64,000 bases of DNA from Ziziphus jujuba (GCF_031755915.1 NC_083383.1:16791001-16855000); one strand, 5' to 3'; counted from the stretch's first letter, positions 1 through 11,363 are shown. The notes: generated by a model not told the origin, from the sequence alone. Program-made: numbers and translations.

Positions 1-455
1 TATTCAGAGATCGTCTTGGACACTTTGACATAGTTCTTCAATTGGTCCTTAATCTGTTTGATGTGACCACGGGATGGTTTGGCATAGGTATTAGCCAATG
101 TGGTCCAAGTCTCCTGAGAAGTGGTGCTGCAGGCAAGAAGAGGTTGGATGGATAGAGAGACTGTACTAAGGAGTGCACTGAAGAGATGGCGATCCTGGCG
201 CTTCCATGTTATGTACGTTGGATTTGGAGCCGACTTACCATTAACGGTGATGGTTGATGTGGGACTGGGATGAGAACCATCGAGAAAGCCATAAAGATCA
301 TATCCTTCTAATAGACTTCTGATTTGGAGGCTCCACGTGATGTAGTTGGTGGTGGTGAATTTTGTGATATTTGTAATGTTGATCGTAACAAGAGGACTAT
401 TTGGTTCTTGAGTATTTTGAATAGTGGTATGAGCAGTGGAAGTGTCGGAAGCCAT
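1..455 (-). pseudogene. Copia retrotransposon gag, N-terminal part (runs off window)
   Basis: An open minus-strand frame begins at the ATG at 455-453 and stays open to the window edge (151 codons seen). It starts MASDTSTAHTTIQNTQEPNS and continues with the plant Copia gag N-terminal pattern: a WSLQIRSLLEGYDLYGFLDG-type block and a TWTTLANTYAKPSRGHIKQI-type block, as in the UBN2 gag family. Gag would form the virus-like particle that packages element RNA. The primer-binding site and LTR lie just upstream on the same strand, so this is the 5' end of an element whose remainder is outside the window. No stop or frameshift is visible here, so it may be a fairly young copy. I mark it as a partial element gene because its integrity cannot be judged. 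Confidence 0.85.
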
Positions 456-547
456 TATGGTTAAAAAGGAACGTGGAGAAGTCTGAGGAAAAAAAAAAAA
501 AAAAACAGAGGAGAGAAGAAGAAAAAAAACAAGTAAAAAACATGGAA

Positions 548-559
548 GCTCTGATACCA
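548..559 (-). other. Primer-binding site, initiator tRNA-Met type
   Basis: Read on the minus strand this is TGGTATCAGAGC, the standard plant Copia primer-binding site complementary to the 3' end of initiator methionine tRNA. It lies about 9 bp inside the LTR end and about 90 bp before the gag ATG, which fixes the orientation of the element. Confidence 0.9.
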
Positions 560-568
560 TATATAAAT

Positions 569-733
569 TGTAAATAATAATGACTTGCTTTTCATTGAAT
601 AAAGGTCAGGTATATAAACACGTACAAGAGATTGGGTTGTTAATCAAATCTCAATTAATAGTCAATCAAATATTCTAAATTCAACTAATTACCTAATCTA
701 TGAGATTTGCTGTCAATTCAAAATATGTACAAC
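569..733 (-). repeat. 5' LTR of the left-edge Copia element
   Basis: On the minus strand the segment begins TGTTGTACATATTTTGAATT and ends TTATTTACA, giving TG...CA ends and a short LTR of about 165 bp. A TATA-like stretch (TTTATATACC) lies in the downstream third and would start the element transcript. The second LTR is outside the window, so the exact ends and the target duplication cannot be confirmed. Confidence 0.75.
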
Positions 734-834
734 ACCTAAATAGAAAGGTAGTGAGATAATTACAGAGATACACAATTAATAAATTAATTCCTCTAATATT
801 CAAAGCTTGAATGTTAGGATCGAAATCAACACCT

Positions 835-1140
835 CCTGTGAATTCAGGCAACTGAATCACTGGTTTCAGATCATCATCTGCTCATTGATATTTCGTCTTT
901 TGCGGGCCACTTCCAGCATCACCACCGCCATAGCCACCGCCGCTACTTTGGTTATCAAACTCTAGTTGTGGGTCCCACTGGCTATGTCTCCATCATTTGC
1001 TCGAGGTTTCCTCCTCGCTATCGGAGAAATCCTTATGGTACTACTATGCATATTCGTCAGACCATTGTTTGATATCAGCAGCTTCTGAATTTCAATCTTT
1101 GGCTTTGGATTCTCAGCAAGGTGACTGTTACATGGTGAGT
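835..1140 (-). pseudogene. Decayed coding fragment, acidic and glycine-rich, unknown
   Basis: One minus-strand frame reads as protein-like sequence broken by several stops. It has an acidic stretch (DFSDSEEETSS), then SQWDPQLEFDNQSSGGGYGG, then a segment ending QLPEFTGGVDFDPN. Composition is unlike the AT-rich flanks: locally GC-richer, with phased acidic and glycine codons. At least four in-frame stops argue against function. It lies outside the Copia LTR at 733. I do not recognise the family; a degraded fragment of a host gene is the simplest reading. The overlapping 69-codon minus-strand frame at 962-1171 is out of phase with this signal. Confidence 0.3.
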
Positions 1141-1249
1141 TTTGTGTATTTACATTTTTTCTTTTCCTCAAAACATTTTAAACAATTACAAGAAATTATA
1201 AGAAAATTCAATTTATTGGACATGTATTACTTAAGTTATAAAATTTGAA

Positions 1250-2311
1250 CAGAAAATATTAATATTTAATAGAGGAGATTAGATACCAATTTTTTTTTTT
1301 TCACAACTTTCTAAAATGTAAATTTGTGAAAATAGAAGCTACTAAAATATATTTTGACCTTAAAGTAATTTTGACTAAGTCCTTAGGGGCATGTGGAAGT
1401 TGCTATGCTGCATAAAGTAAACTCTTCCCCCAATCCCAATTAAGGCACTGTTTACCGTAGAATATGGGGGCCGTTTAGTAGCCTACGCAAAAAATAGCAT
1501 ATTATGCATAATAGAATTATTTTAAAAAAATAACTATAATAATAGTAATAATATAAAGATATTAGCTTATTATATTCTAAACTACATATAGTTTGGTATT
1601 TTACATTCTTAACTTTTATGTTAATATTTTGCACCATAAAAAAAAAAAAAAAAAGTGCAAAGTCTTAGGATACAAATTGCAAAAATTTCCAAAAAAAAAA
1701 AGTCATGAAAAAACAATAAATTTTTTTTATTAATGAAAATTATTATTCTTTTAATAAATTATTGAATTATTAAAAATGCAAATTTAATTTTTCAAAAAAA
1801 TAAAATTATTTAGTTGTATATATTATAGAATTATTTTATATCAAAAAATAGCATATAATATATTTTTGAAAATTACAAACTTTATAAAAAATAGGTATTA
1901 AAATCTTAAAAGTATTTTTTTTTAAAATAAAAATAAAACATAGCAAGTATATGTTAAAAAAAAAAACCATTTTTAGAAAACTAATTTTAATAAATAAAAA
2001 ATATTTGCTAAAAATAATGTTAAGTTTTCTTTCAAATTTTAGAAGTTCTTGATCACAATTTTTATCGGTCTTTACTTCTTTTGTTTGTTTATTTTGAATC
2101 TCTATGATATGTACATATTATTATTTTTATTTATTGAAAAATTACATTTTTATTATTTAATATTTACTAATTTATTAAAAGAATAATAATTATCTTTAAT
2201 AAAAAAAAAAGTCAATTATTTTTCATTGGAAACTTTTGCACTTTGCATCCTTAAATTATACAGAATTGCACTTTGCACCTTTATTTTTTCTACAAAGTTA
2301 ACGGAAAAGAG
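1250..2311. other. AT-rich intergenic DNA without a gene
   Basis: Over 75 percent A+T with many homopolymer runs. Short pieces such as 'gcactttgcatcc' and 'aagtgcaattt' (about 1650-1680 and 2230-2290) are decayed relatives of the terminal-repeat family described next. No reading frame here looks coding. Confidence 0.6.
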
Positions 2312-3246
2312 AATATTGGTACCAATTCACCCTAAAATTATAAAGGCTTTGACATTTGCATTTTAAACTTTTATTTTTCTAGCATTTTGCACATTGAACT
2401 TTACTTTTTTGTACCCTTTTCTCTTTTTTTGTTAACTTTTTAACAGACTTATCATATGGCTGGTACATAGGACAAAAAATGTAAGTGTAAAGTGCAATTT
2501 TATATACTTTAAGGCATACAATGCGAAATTTTCAATAAAAAATTAATTAAAGTACAAACAAATTTATTAAATAATACTATTATATTTTAAAGAAGTTCGT
2601 CAAAAAATTAAAAAAAAAATTAAAAATGCAATTTGTCACAAATAAAAAAAAATCTTAGATAAGTATATTTTCCAAAATAATAAATAAATAAAAACCAATA
2701 AAAAAATTTGAACATGCATTCAAAAATATTTTAATCGGAAAAGTAAAAAAGTTTATAAAAAAAATATATGTATTATATAATCTTATAAATATCTTTTTCC
2801 TAAATAATAAATATAAATATAAAAAAATACATTTTATAAATAAAAATAAAATATTTTATAATAATAATTTTCCAATTTTTTAAGATTTTATAAATAGTTT
2901 ATGCTTTTTTTATGGGTCATTATTATTTTATTTTATTTAGGATCTTTATAATATGTACAAATTATTATTTAAATTTCAGAAAACTAAAATAGAATTATTT
3001 AAATTTTGTATTTAAAAATTTTGTATTTTGCACCCTAAACTATATATAAATGCACTATAGACTATCATTTTTTTGTCCCATATTGTTAGCCATGTGACAA
3101 TCTTTGTTTAAAAGTTAAGAGAAAAATGGAGGAGGGTGCAATGGATGAAGGAAAAGTAAAGTTTAGGGTTCAAAATGCTAGAGGAAGAAATTTAGGGTGT
3201 AAAATATCAAAACATGTATAGTTTAGGATGCATTGATATCAATATT
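2312..3246. mobile_element. Nonautonomous DNA transposon with long inverted repeats
   Basis: The left arm (about 2312-2500) and the reverse complement of the right arm (about 3050-3246) share the same order of motifs: a start like AATATTGGTACCAAT / AATATTGATATCAAT, then CACCCTAAA/CATCCTAAA, then TCTAGCATTTTG, then AACTTTACTTTT, then a piece ending in GGGACAAAAAAATG or a close variant. Arms are about 190 bp and diverged. The interior is AT-rich without a transposase. The layout resembles the Mutator-type element at 52605-53986, and the arms share the GCATTTTGCACC-type motif. A clean 9-bp target duplication is not visible here, so the class is inferred. Confidence 0.55.
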
Positions 3247-3430
3247 TCTAGAAAAAAAAAGTAGGGTATAACAGTGTAAGAAAAAATTAAGTTCAATATG
3301 CAAAATGTCAAAAAACATTTAAGCTACAAGGTGCCACAGGATGCAAAATGCTAAAAAAAAAATTAATGATGCAAAATGCAAAGCATATATAATTTTAATG
3401 TATTGGTGTCAATATCTCTTTAAAAAAAAA
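3247..3430. repeat. Extra arm of the same inverted-repeat family
   Basis: Directly right of the previous element is another copy of the right-hand arm type, ending GTATTGGTGTCAATATCTCT near 3408-3427 and containing GCAAAATGC blocks. It looks like a remnant of an older element into or beside which the previous one inserted. Confidence 0.4.
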
Positions 3431-5740
3431 AATCAATATAAATTTGTTTTAAACAATGTAATTATTTTAAAAAGTTAGGTGATTAATGATAAAAGATCAT
3501 TTTTTTTATAATTTTAAAAATATAATTATTTAAGAAAATTATATGAATAATAATAAAAATCAATTTTATTTTGTCAAATTTAATTTTTAATAGTACAATA
3601 TAATTCTGCACCAAACTTTTTAGAATACTAATACTACTAGTACACTAATATGATACAATTTGGTTCAATACTCTATAACAAAATTAATACAATACAATTT
3701 TATATATCAAATACACTGTATATGGACTTTGCATAATCAGTTGGGCGCTTGGATTTATATGCTTTTAAAACAAACAAAGAACAATATTGTGCAGGGACAT
3801 GGTGCATGTCACCCAACAACCCTTTTAATGGCATTTAGAAGTTATAAAACTATTCAACCCTAGTTAATACCGAAAGAGAGTACCTTCTTTATCGTGTATT
3901 GGTCTTTTTTTTAATGAATTATAAAGAAGGATTTCATCACTAGACTTTCAAGTTCAAGTTTTAAAAATTATCAATAATGATTATTGCCAATTAATTTGTT
4001 TTCAAAGATGTTTTAATGGTCATTTACCCATTAAGTTTTTATACATATGTTTTATGGAATTTTTTGTAGTGATGTCCCTTAATTTTCAATTTTTTTATAA
4101 ATTACATCCCAAACTTTATATTCACCATCTATGCCTCCTTAATTTTCATGTTTTTGGCCCCAACTTCCCTTGGCTTTTATTCTATTCAGGTGTTTGAGTA
4201 TCACGTGACTTGCACGTGTGCTCCTTTAGTTTAGGGATAAATTGCCATTTCATCAACTTCTTCTTCCTCTGTGAAAAACTTAATTGCAATCATGAATAGG
4301 TTTTTTTTTTTTAAAAAAAAAAATAAAATCCATTGATGACATTGATGACATTGCAATCAGATCATGCAGACATTGATGACAATAAGGATATTGTGGTTTC
4401 CACTCAATATCTCACAAATATTCATCAAGGATTAATTACCATGTGAATTTCTAAAATCATGTAATTAGCCATTTATAGCAATTACATCCATGTCGTAATG
4501 GGTATAGTCAGAGTTTACATGTAAAACATATTTTCTATATGTGTACAAAACTCTAAAGTGTATAAGTTTACCCATTAATTATCAATGAAATTAAGCCTTG
4601 AATTTCCCTCGGATCCATTAACAACAACAGTAGGTCAGAGCTACAAAGAAAAGTAAAAACCCATATGTTTCATAGATCTGCTGAAAAGAAAAAGGCAATT
4701 TTAAATTAAACAAGTGATCCAAATGGGTTAAAACCAGAATAAAAAATCTTCCCCGCCTCCACACATTTGTCTATACACCTTCTTTAGAAACAATTAGGAA
4801 AAAAAGGAAGAATTGGGAACCAAACACTATAATAGATGGAGTAAAAGACGGAGGAGAGAATAAAAGATGGACATGAGTTTCCAAAATTATTAACAGTAAT
4901 ACTCACCAACCATCACCCATGAAAAATGCCTTGAAATTCATTGTCAAGAAAAACAAACACCATCCATATTAAAACCCAGAAGTAAAATCAAAGAAAAAAA
5001 ATCACATAAAAAAATTTCAAAATCAAAGAGAAAAAAAAAAATTGTCCATGTTAGCTTGATTTTAATATGTTGAAACTTAGATTCCATGACTTCTGAATTT
5101 GTGTCTTCGGTTTCAATTTCTTCAATTTCTCACTACTTCCCATCTCTTATTGTTCTCTCTCTTCAAATTCCATAGCTCTCTCTCTCACCTTAGTTGCCTG
5201 CATATCGGCAAAGAAGAGGACCTTTTTTTTTTTTTTTTTAATTTTCTAATTTTATTTAAAAAATGACGTTGAAATGACAATTATACCTTTTAATCCATGA
5301 AAGAAAATAAATGCGTTGCACATGACATTTAATATGGAATAACAAATCAAGATAAAGTTGGAACATTGGTTAAAAAAAAAAAATTGATATTTACCAGCGG
5401 TGAATATTATCAATGAACCTATATATATATATATATATATATATATGTTAATTATTAATTGGTACTGCAACTTTATATTTACATGTGAAAATTTAAATTT
5501 TTTAAATTAAAATTTATTTAAATATAATCAATTACTATTTAACACATAAGCAAAAATATTCACTAGTGATGATAAATAATAATGCTAAGAAAAAAAAAAT
5601 AACTCTAGCTCATAGGCATAAATGATGAATATAAAATTTAGGATGCAATTAAAAATCTGAAAATTTGAGGATATGAGTTCAAAAAAATTTTTTTTTTTAA
5701 ATTTATTATTATTATTATTTTTTGTAATGGACTTAAATAA
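3431..5740. other. Intergenic, repeat-like, no gene seen
   Basis: AT-rich DNA without a convincing coding frame. The block at 4065-4260 ('cacgtgacttgcacgtg', 'ttagggataaattgccatttc') resembles the reverse complement of 5255-5370 ('aaaggtataattgtcatttc'), hinting at a very old inverted-repeat element of about 1.3 kb. A 10-bp 'cattgatgac' motif recurs at 4330-4380, and a (TA)n run lies at 5419-5446. I see nothing else that I can support. Confidence 0.4.
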
Positions 5741-5744
5741 ATAA

Positions 5745-5899
5745 GAAAGGCAAACGTACACCTGCGGGGCATGTCAGCTATCGCCTCGCACCTCTGCATT
5801 CCGCCGTCCGTGTCGTGCCTCTTTCCATGAGCATCTTCTTGGCCACACAAGCTCTGTTGTTGATTCTTCAGCCACTCGTCCCTGCAATTCTCGCCAAAG
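5745..5899 (+). other. Probable 5' leader exon of the gene at 7120
   Basis: A GC-richer island rises abruptly from the AT-rich flank and ends in CGCCAAAG followed by GTAACC, a good donor site (GT at 5900-5901). A matching acceptor is GGAGCAG at 7081-7086, leaving exon 2 to start near 7087, 33 bases before the coding ATG. The intron would be about 1.19 kb and T-rich, as plant introns are. The exon contains short upstream ATGs. Its 5' end is not determined. Confidence 0.5.
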
Positions 5900-7119
5900 G
5901 TAACCATCCCACTTTCGCATCTGCCTTATGCCGCCGTTTTCGATTAACCATTCTCTAATCTGCCTACTTCTTCTTCTGGGCCTTAGGTAACCATGTCTAA
6001 ATCTGGGGATTTTAGAGCTAAGCGTGTGTGTTTTTTTTTTTTTTTTTCCTTTTTACTTGTTGTTGATAATTTTAGTGTGGCTTTGTATGATTAAGGTTGT
6101 ATTTTTTTATTTTCTTTTGCTAATTATGGCTGTTATGACAAAAGCTTTGCTTTTTTATATGATGTTTTTTTGGGTATTCTTTTAGCTGTGACTACTAAAG
6201 AGATAGTGAACTGCTTATATAAGTGATTTTAATTGTGCCTCCTTTTCTCTTTACATGTATTTAAGATGCCACTGTTGACGAGAAGTGACATCTGCAACTT
6301 CTTTTGATGCATTTTTCTGCTCGTATAGGGAATTAGTTTCCATCCTTTATGCATTTTTGTGGGGATTTGTGTTTTTCAAATTTGGTTTTGTAGTTTGTAT
6401 TGTAAAAAGGATGACTAAAATGCTGATCATTTCTTGTTGGTTACATTTTTAATTGAGGAGTCTACTTGATTTTCATTATGTTTATTGATTTTGGTTTTAA
6501 AATATTATGGGCTTTTATGTTATTCAGCCAATTTGGTTTTCAGTTATAGGCACAGGTTATATCTTTGAAGGAGTAATTTTGCCCTTTATATGAAAAATAT
6601 TGCAATGAGCTTTGAAGTTAACTAGTCTTATAGTTTGTTAAGGAGAAATATTTTGTTTATGTATTTCTCAGTTTCTCTAGCAACTATTGGCCATCAAGGA
6701 GGGGATTGGTTTTGCTTAAATTTGGAGTGTGGTTTAATCGGCTATAGGGTTGATCGGTAATCCCCGTGTGCTAAATGTTTTTTAGTGCAGTCAATACACG
6801 AAAGGCCTAGGAGTTTGCGTTTCTCTTGCTCTACTACACCTAGAGAGTCAAATATTGTGGCCAGTGAATTGTCTAGGTTTGCTATACCGTTTGAGTCTTT
6901 TTCTACCTGGCTTGAGGATGGCTCTTTGTGTTCAAGTATTTTTGGATGCTGATTTATCTTATTAATGAAATATATTCTTTGTTTCTTTCTAAAAAAAAGA
7001 AAAAAAAAAAAAAAGGGGGGAAATCATGTAACTGAGAGTAAATAAATTAATGGAATTTTTGTATTGCAATGTTCTTGTTGGAGCAGCTTGTAGGAATAGT
7101 GTGATTGTATAAAATAGGA

Positions 7120-7440
7120 ATGGCAACTCATGATGGAGGGGATGACCAGCAGACAACAAGTGCTCAGGATGTTGGTCTGAGAGGAATGTTAGAAGAACAG
7201 TACCGGAAAATCAAAGAGAATGCAGAAACTTACCCTTATGTTTGGGCTTCCTACATTGTTGTATATGGTGGTTTTGCACTCTGGACTACCTACAGATGGA
7301 GAAAGCTCCGCAAAACTGAGGACAGAGTTCGAACTCTACAGGAGAGATTACGAAAGCTTGTTGAAGCTGAAGAATCTACTACAAGCTCTGCTGCCTCAGC
7401 TGAAAAGGTTCCACCACCTGCCAAAAAAACATCCGAGTAA
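7120..7440 (+). CDS. Plant-specific single-span membrane protein with C-terminal coiled coil
   Basis: A 106-residue protein. The start is the ATG at 7120; the upstream in-frame extension would need a TTG at 7105. Residues 1-20 are polar (MATHDGGDDQQ). Residues 21-37 form a charged helix. Residues 38-58 (YPYVWASYIVVYGGFALWTTY) are a hydrophobic, aromatic membrane segment. Residues 59-84 (RWRKLRKTEDRVRTLQERL) are a basic amphipathic or coiled-coil helix, and the tail is S/A/P/K-rich. The basic side after the span suggests the C-terminus faces the cytosol, stroma or matrix. The pattern matches small unannotated membrane proteins conserved in land plants; I know no assigned function. The frame is intact and preceded by a spliced leader. 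Two overlapping frames in this interval are out-of-phase shadows. Confidence 0.75.
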   Translation: MATHDGGDDQQTTSAQDVGLRGMLEEQYRKIKENAETYPYVWASYIVVYGGFALWTTYRWRKLRKTEDRVRTLQERLRKLVEAEESTTSSAASAEKVPPPAKKTSE

Positions 7441-9132
7441 TGAAATAATTTGCTGATTCTGTTTTGGATTCTTTATACCATATCCCCCAAAAGATTTACT
7501 GGAGTTTCAAAATTGACAAAAATACATGGTTGTTTGGAGTAAAATGTTAGGAAGATTGGAATATCGTTCATTTAAAACTTAGTATGGATTTTTGGGTCCT
7601 GATGTGCTTAAAAAACTATACTTCACCATCTTTTTGCCAAATTTTGACTTGCTATTTTGTTTTAAGTTAAGATGGTGTCATTACAGAGAAAGAAAACAAA
7701 GAGTTAGAATCAGAGGAATGAGGTTGAGAGTGCAGTCAATTGATGGATGTATATATCAGAAAAGAGGTTTCAATGATTTTATTGCATTTTACATGGCTTT
7801 TGTCCTTTTATGCTTCTTTCCCTAATTTGCTACCAACTTCATTTTTGTTAATTTTCCATCCAATTTCCGTTATTGGTTCCACATCCTTCACGTATAACAT
7901 GCTGGTCTTTAACTAGAAGTCAATGGATACGGGCATGAAGTTCATTACACTTGCATAGAATGTTGCTTTCGGTTTTTTCATTATTATGATTTTACACTTG
8001 CATATAATGTGGTTTTCAGTTTTTTCATTGTTATGATTTCACTTGATAAAAGTTATATAATCTTACACTGAAATCAGAGTAAAAACACCTTCTGGAAATT
8101 AAGCTGGTGGCTGAACTAAGTTATATCTATAAGTTCTAGACAGTATTTTTTTTTTTTTTTTTAAATGACATGCAATTATGGTGTTATCCATTAAATATCT
8201 TCCGGAAATTGATATAGAAATTGTGATTTCCATGATTAATTATTTCTAAGTTCCTATCATAAGAGTCATGCTCATTAAATAGGCATTGCACGCTTCCAAG
8301 TTGTCTATTGATAAGTCACCATAACATCTTAAACTAAGTATACATAATGATAAATGATTACTATTTTTGGAACATTTACAATAATTCTCTCCTATCCCAC
8401 TGTCTTGAATCCATGCCTTGACTAAGCCAACTTCACTTAACGATAAATGATTGCTATGGTAGCCAATTTTGCAATGGACAAATAAAAACATTTGTTGAAT
8501 TGTGCCTAATTTTATAAACAATTTGAAATGGTTTTAGTTTGGTATTTTATGTTCTTGTCTTTTTTGTTTTTGGTCTAAGCTTATGGGGTCTGATGGGAAA
8601 CCTTAACTATTATTTGAAGCAAAAACAATACACAACTTATGTAAAAACTTTAAGAACAAATTGACAACAATATATCGAAAAACATAAACCTTACCGGACG
8701 AGCACGTTACCTATGTCGACTATACTAAATAGTGTAAGGAACCACGTGGGAGGGAACTAACTACTATTTCTAAGAACGAGGAAGAGTGGATCCACCGCAG
8801 CATGAATAGCCAAATTTGTTTGGTGCCTTTGGTGAGGTCCCAAGAACCATTGCCTATCACAAAATGCTTTTGACGTGTACAACATGCAAACTGAATTGAA
8901 GCCACGACTTTCGTGTAGACTCTCTTTCCATAAACTGTACCAGGAGTCTCATTTTAGAACTATATTTTTGAATTACAAAGCAAACACCACAAAAGGAACA
9001 TTCAATACTCATATTTTGCGAAAATAATTTTCATAAAGGAGGAACATATTGTTCACGTCGAGCTAAAGAATGACTACTCAAACAAGCCAAAACCCCACAA
9101 AACGATAAACAACATTTCCAACAATCAAACAA
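7441..9132. other. 3' flank and intergenic DNA
   Basis: The first few hundred bases are the likely 3' untranslated region of the gene ending at 7440. Near 7940-8040 a short 'cacttgcata(g/t)aatgt...gttttttcatt(a/g)ttatgatttcac' unit occurs twice in tandem. A GC-richer minus-strand stretch at 8720-8960 has a 61-codon frame (MASIQFACCTRQKHFVIGNG...) that I do not recognise and cannot link to an exon structure. The terminal part is the 3' flank of the minus-strand gene at 9133. Confidence 0.4.
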
Positions 9133-9471
9133 CTAGAGCTCCTGCTTTACAGAGTTGGATTTCTTGATGGTTTCTGATCTTCGAAGACTGACGGGCAATA
9201 TCTTGGAGAACATTCCTTTAGAAGAAGCCTGTTTCTTTGGTGCAGTAGAGAAGCTCCGAGGACAAACAGTGGGTGCTGCAAAGGAACCGTTAAGCTCCTT
9301 GAGGCGAATTGGTCTGGCACTTTGACAAGGCCTCAGCTCTCTATACTCGGGATCGTGGCCGCCTTCTTCGTCTATTTGTCGGAACTCCCCTCTCATGAAC
9401 TTGTCATCCCACACCACACCTGATGATCCCTGTCTCCTGAATGAGAATGATGACCGTTGTAAAGTCGCCAT
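9133..9471 (-). CDS. MAPK kinase substrate protein At1g80180-like (MASS family)
   Basis: A 112-residue single-exon protein. The start is the ATG at 9471-9469; the upstream extension to 9492 would need GTG. Residues 1-26 (MATLQRSSFSFRRQGSSGVV followed by WDDKFM) match the N-terminal signature of the small plant family around Arabidopsis At1g80180, At1g15400 and At5g20100, described as MAPK or MAPK-kinase substrates acting in stomatal development. The rest is low-complexity and basic, with RELRPCQSARPI in the middle and a C-terminal FSKILPVSLRRSETIKKSNS. I see no Ser-Pro or Thr-Pro dipeptide, which is odd for a proposed proline-directed kinase substrate, so the biochemical name should be treated as family-based. 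A TATA box sits about 60 bp upstream. The frame is intact. Confidence 0.75.
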   Translation of the reverse strand: MATLQRSSFSFRRQGSSGVVWDDKFMRGEFRQIDEEGGHDPEYRELRPCQSARPIRLKELNGSFAAPTVCPRSFSTAPKKQASSKGMFSKILPVSLRRSETIKKSNSVKQEL

Positions 9472-9528
9472 GCCTAATTGTTTTTGTTTCACTTTCTCTC
9501 TAGCTCTCTGCTGATATATTTGGCTTAG

Positions 9529-9537
9529 TTTTTATAG
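9529..9537 (-). promoter_or_regulatory. TATA box of the MASS-like gene
   Basis: Minus strand CTATAAAAA, 58-66 bp upstream of the ATG at 9471. A transcription start some 30 bp downstream would give a leader of about 30-35 bases, plausible for a small plant gene. Confidence 0.5.
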
Positions 9538-10032
9538 ATTTTGTGATGCACGAATTTGGTGATATCTAGGTACATATTTATATGAAACTTGGAAAAAAGA
9601 AAGTTGGATTGAGAAGAATTGGAGGGAAAGAGTTGAGGAGATGGCATCTAAGTGGGATTGCTGTTTTGTCTTGTAGTTGTGATGGTTTTCTCGAATTTAA
9701 CGTAGTTTAAGGTAGATTTTTATGTACGATTATAGATTTTGATTTTTTCCTAGTTGTCTTCTTCATTTTCCTTTTCTTTTTTTTTTTTTTTTGGTGTAAG
9801 GTAAAATTGTTTTCTTGATTGTTGTCATTATGTAGGAGAGCCGAAAGGGAGATGGTATTGGTCAATGCATATGTCTTACCAGAGGGGAATGGTTGTTTTT
9901 TGGTACCCAAGCTTAACTCTTTAGTGCTTTGTTATGGGAAAACAATAGTAATATAATATGGAGTTTAAGGAGGAACTCGTTTTTGTTTGTTGTTCGGTAA
10001 ATTCTCAATTGGCTAAATATTTCATGGGCATT

Positions 10033-10092
10033 ATGGTAATTTTGTTGTTTGAAATGCTTCTTATGGTAAATTTGTTGTTTGAAATACTCCTC
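10033..10092 (+). repeat. 30-bp tandem duplication
   Basis: ATGGTAATTTTGTTGTTTGA... is followed immediately by ATGGTAAATTTGTTGTTTGA...; the two 30-bp units differ at a few positions. They lie in AT-rich intergenic DNA and create overlapping frames on both strands that should not be read as genes. Confidence 0.7.
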
Positions 10093-10479
10093 ATGGACAT
10101 ATTTATAAAGAATGTAAAATATATTTATATTTTTACCCTTTTGCAATATAAGGATTGTGATCTTAAAACCAAATAGAACAAGAGTTAATATCATTTACCC
10201 GAAAATTGTGGAATGCTTTTCATTTTAGTTGTTTTTATTCTACTTTTAGTCTAATCAAACATTTACAATGGATGAAAGGTACATAATTTATGTAGCTTTG
10301 TTTATAAATAATTTTATTTTGTGCAGTGCGTATGGTTGAGTCAGTCAAAATCATTAGAAAAAATTGCATACTTGAAAAAAAAGTTTTTGGTACAAAAATA
10401 ATAGTTTTGAAGACAAAATGAAAAACATCTCCTAATTTAGGAGTATAAATCCGATAAAATAAAGACTCAATAGTTGAGG

Positions 10480-11230
10480 AGCCCAGCGCTGTCCAACCCT
10501 TGAATAAGGTCTGCAGCCCAAAGAGTATGTAGCATTGCTTTTGACAAACCTGGTTGGCTTGGAAGCATGGTTTGCCAACAAAACGTTCAACGATCTAGGA
10601 AAGACTTCTTAAGGAGCCAAACAAAAAGGCAAACTTCTCATTTTTGGATTTCATAAGATAAATTCAAAAATACTACGTTGCTAATGCAGAACATAGTTTC
10701 AATCTAGCATATTCACCAAAAAGAAAGTAGTTTCTATCTAGTATGATCCCTATGCCTATTCCTTCGAGGCCAAAGTATTTGATTAATGACTATACAACTT
10801 TCCAACATGAGTAACTTTTACACATTAAATATAAAATATCACACATAATAAACGAATTTTACCGGTCTGCTCTTCGGTTAATATAAACCATTAGACCCTG
10901 GCTTTAGGAACTTGCCAAGAAACTTTAGCATTTGAATAGAGGCTTCACGTGGTTGAGGTTTTAAAGCAGTAAAAAACTTTAGGATTTACATAAAACCATA
11001 GTAATTTGTCCAAGCCATTGAGAGTCGATGCTCAAAGAAGAAGCATCCTCAAACCATAAAAGGTTGAGCTCAGCTTCAACTGTATAAAGAGGAAGTGAAA
11101 CATCCTCCATATTCCACGATCTAGCTAATGAAGCATGTTCAATGGAGATTATTCTTCGTAATAGATCAGGACGCCTCAAAAAGTGGAGTATCCTTGGGGT
11201 GGTCTAACTAGTTTTCCACCTGTCGGTCTC
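10480..11230 (-). pseudogene. Possible decayed or unresolved coding region, unknown family
   Basis: Several minus-strand stretches look protein-like: about 75 codons at 10979-11215 (RRPDLLRRIISIEHASLARS, then WNMEDVSLPLYTVEAELNLL), about 30 codons at 10885-10980 (QPREASIQMLKFLGKFLKPG), and about 25 codons at 10480-10560 (SKAMLHTLWAADLIQGLDSA). Compositions are coding-like but the blocks are separated by stops and AT-rich DNA. They could be exons of one gene or fragments of a dead one. It lies downstream of OCP3 on the same strand. I do not recognise the family. Confidence 0.3.
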
Positions 11231-11363
11231 CTTCTTCATCTTCTTCTCTTTCTATTCAAAAGAAAAAAGAAATGAAAAGAAAAATCTTTTATATTCTTTC
11301 TACCAAGATGTCCCACTATAAGAAAACGGTACATGCTTCTCTACATTGTTTTACACGGCAGTA

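Noticed and set aside
962..1248. Two overlapping open frames on opposite strands
   Set aside because: Neither matches the protein-like phase at 835-1140, and codon composition looks random.
5638..5907. 89-codon minus-strand frame over the leader exon
   Set aside because: It is the complement of a GC-richer leader exon with a good plus-strand donor; no family resemblance.
7105..7119. N-terminal extension MYKIG of the membrane protein
   Set aside because: It depends on a TTG start; the ATG at 7120 is the natural start.
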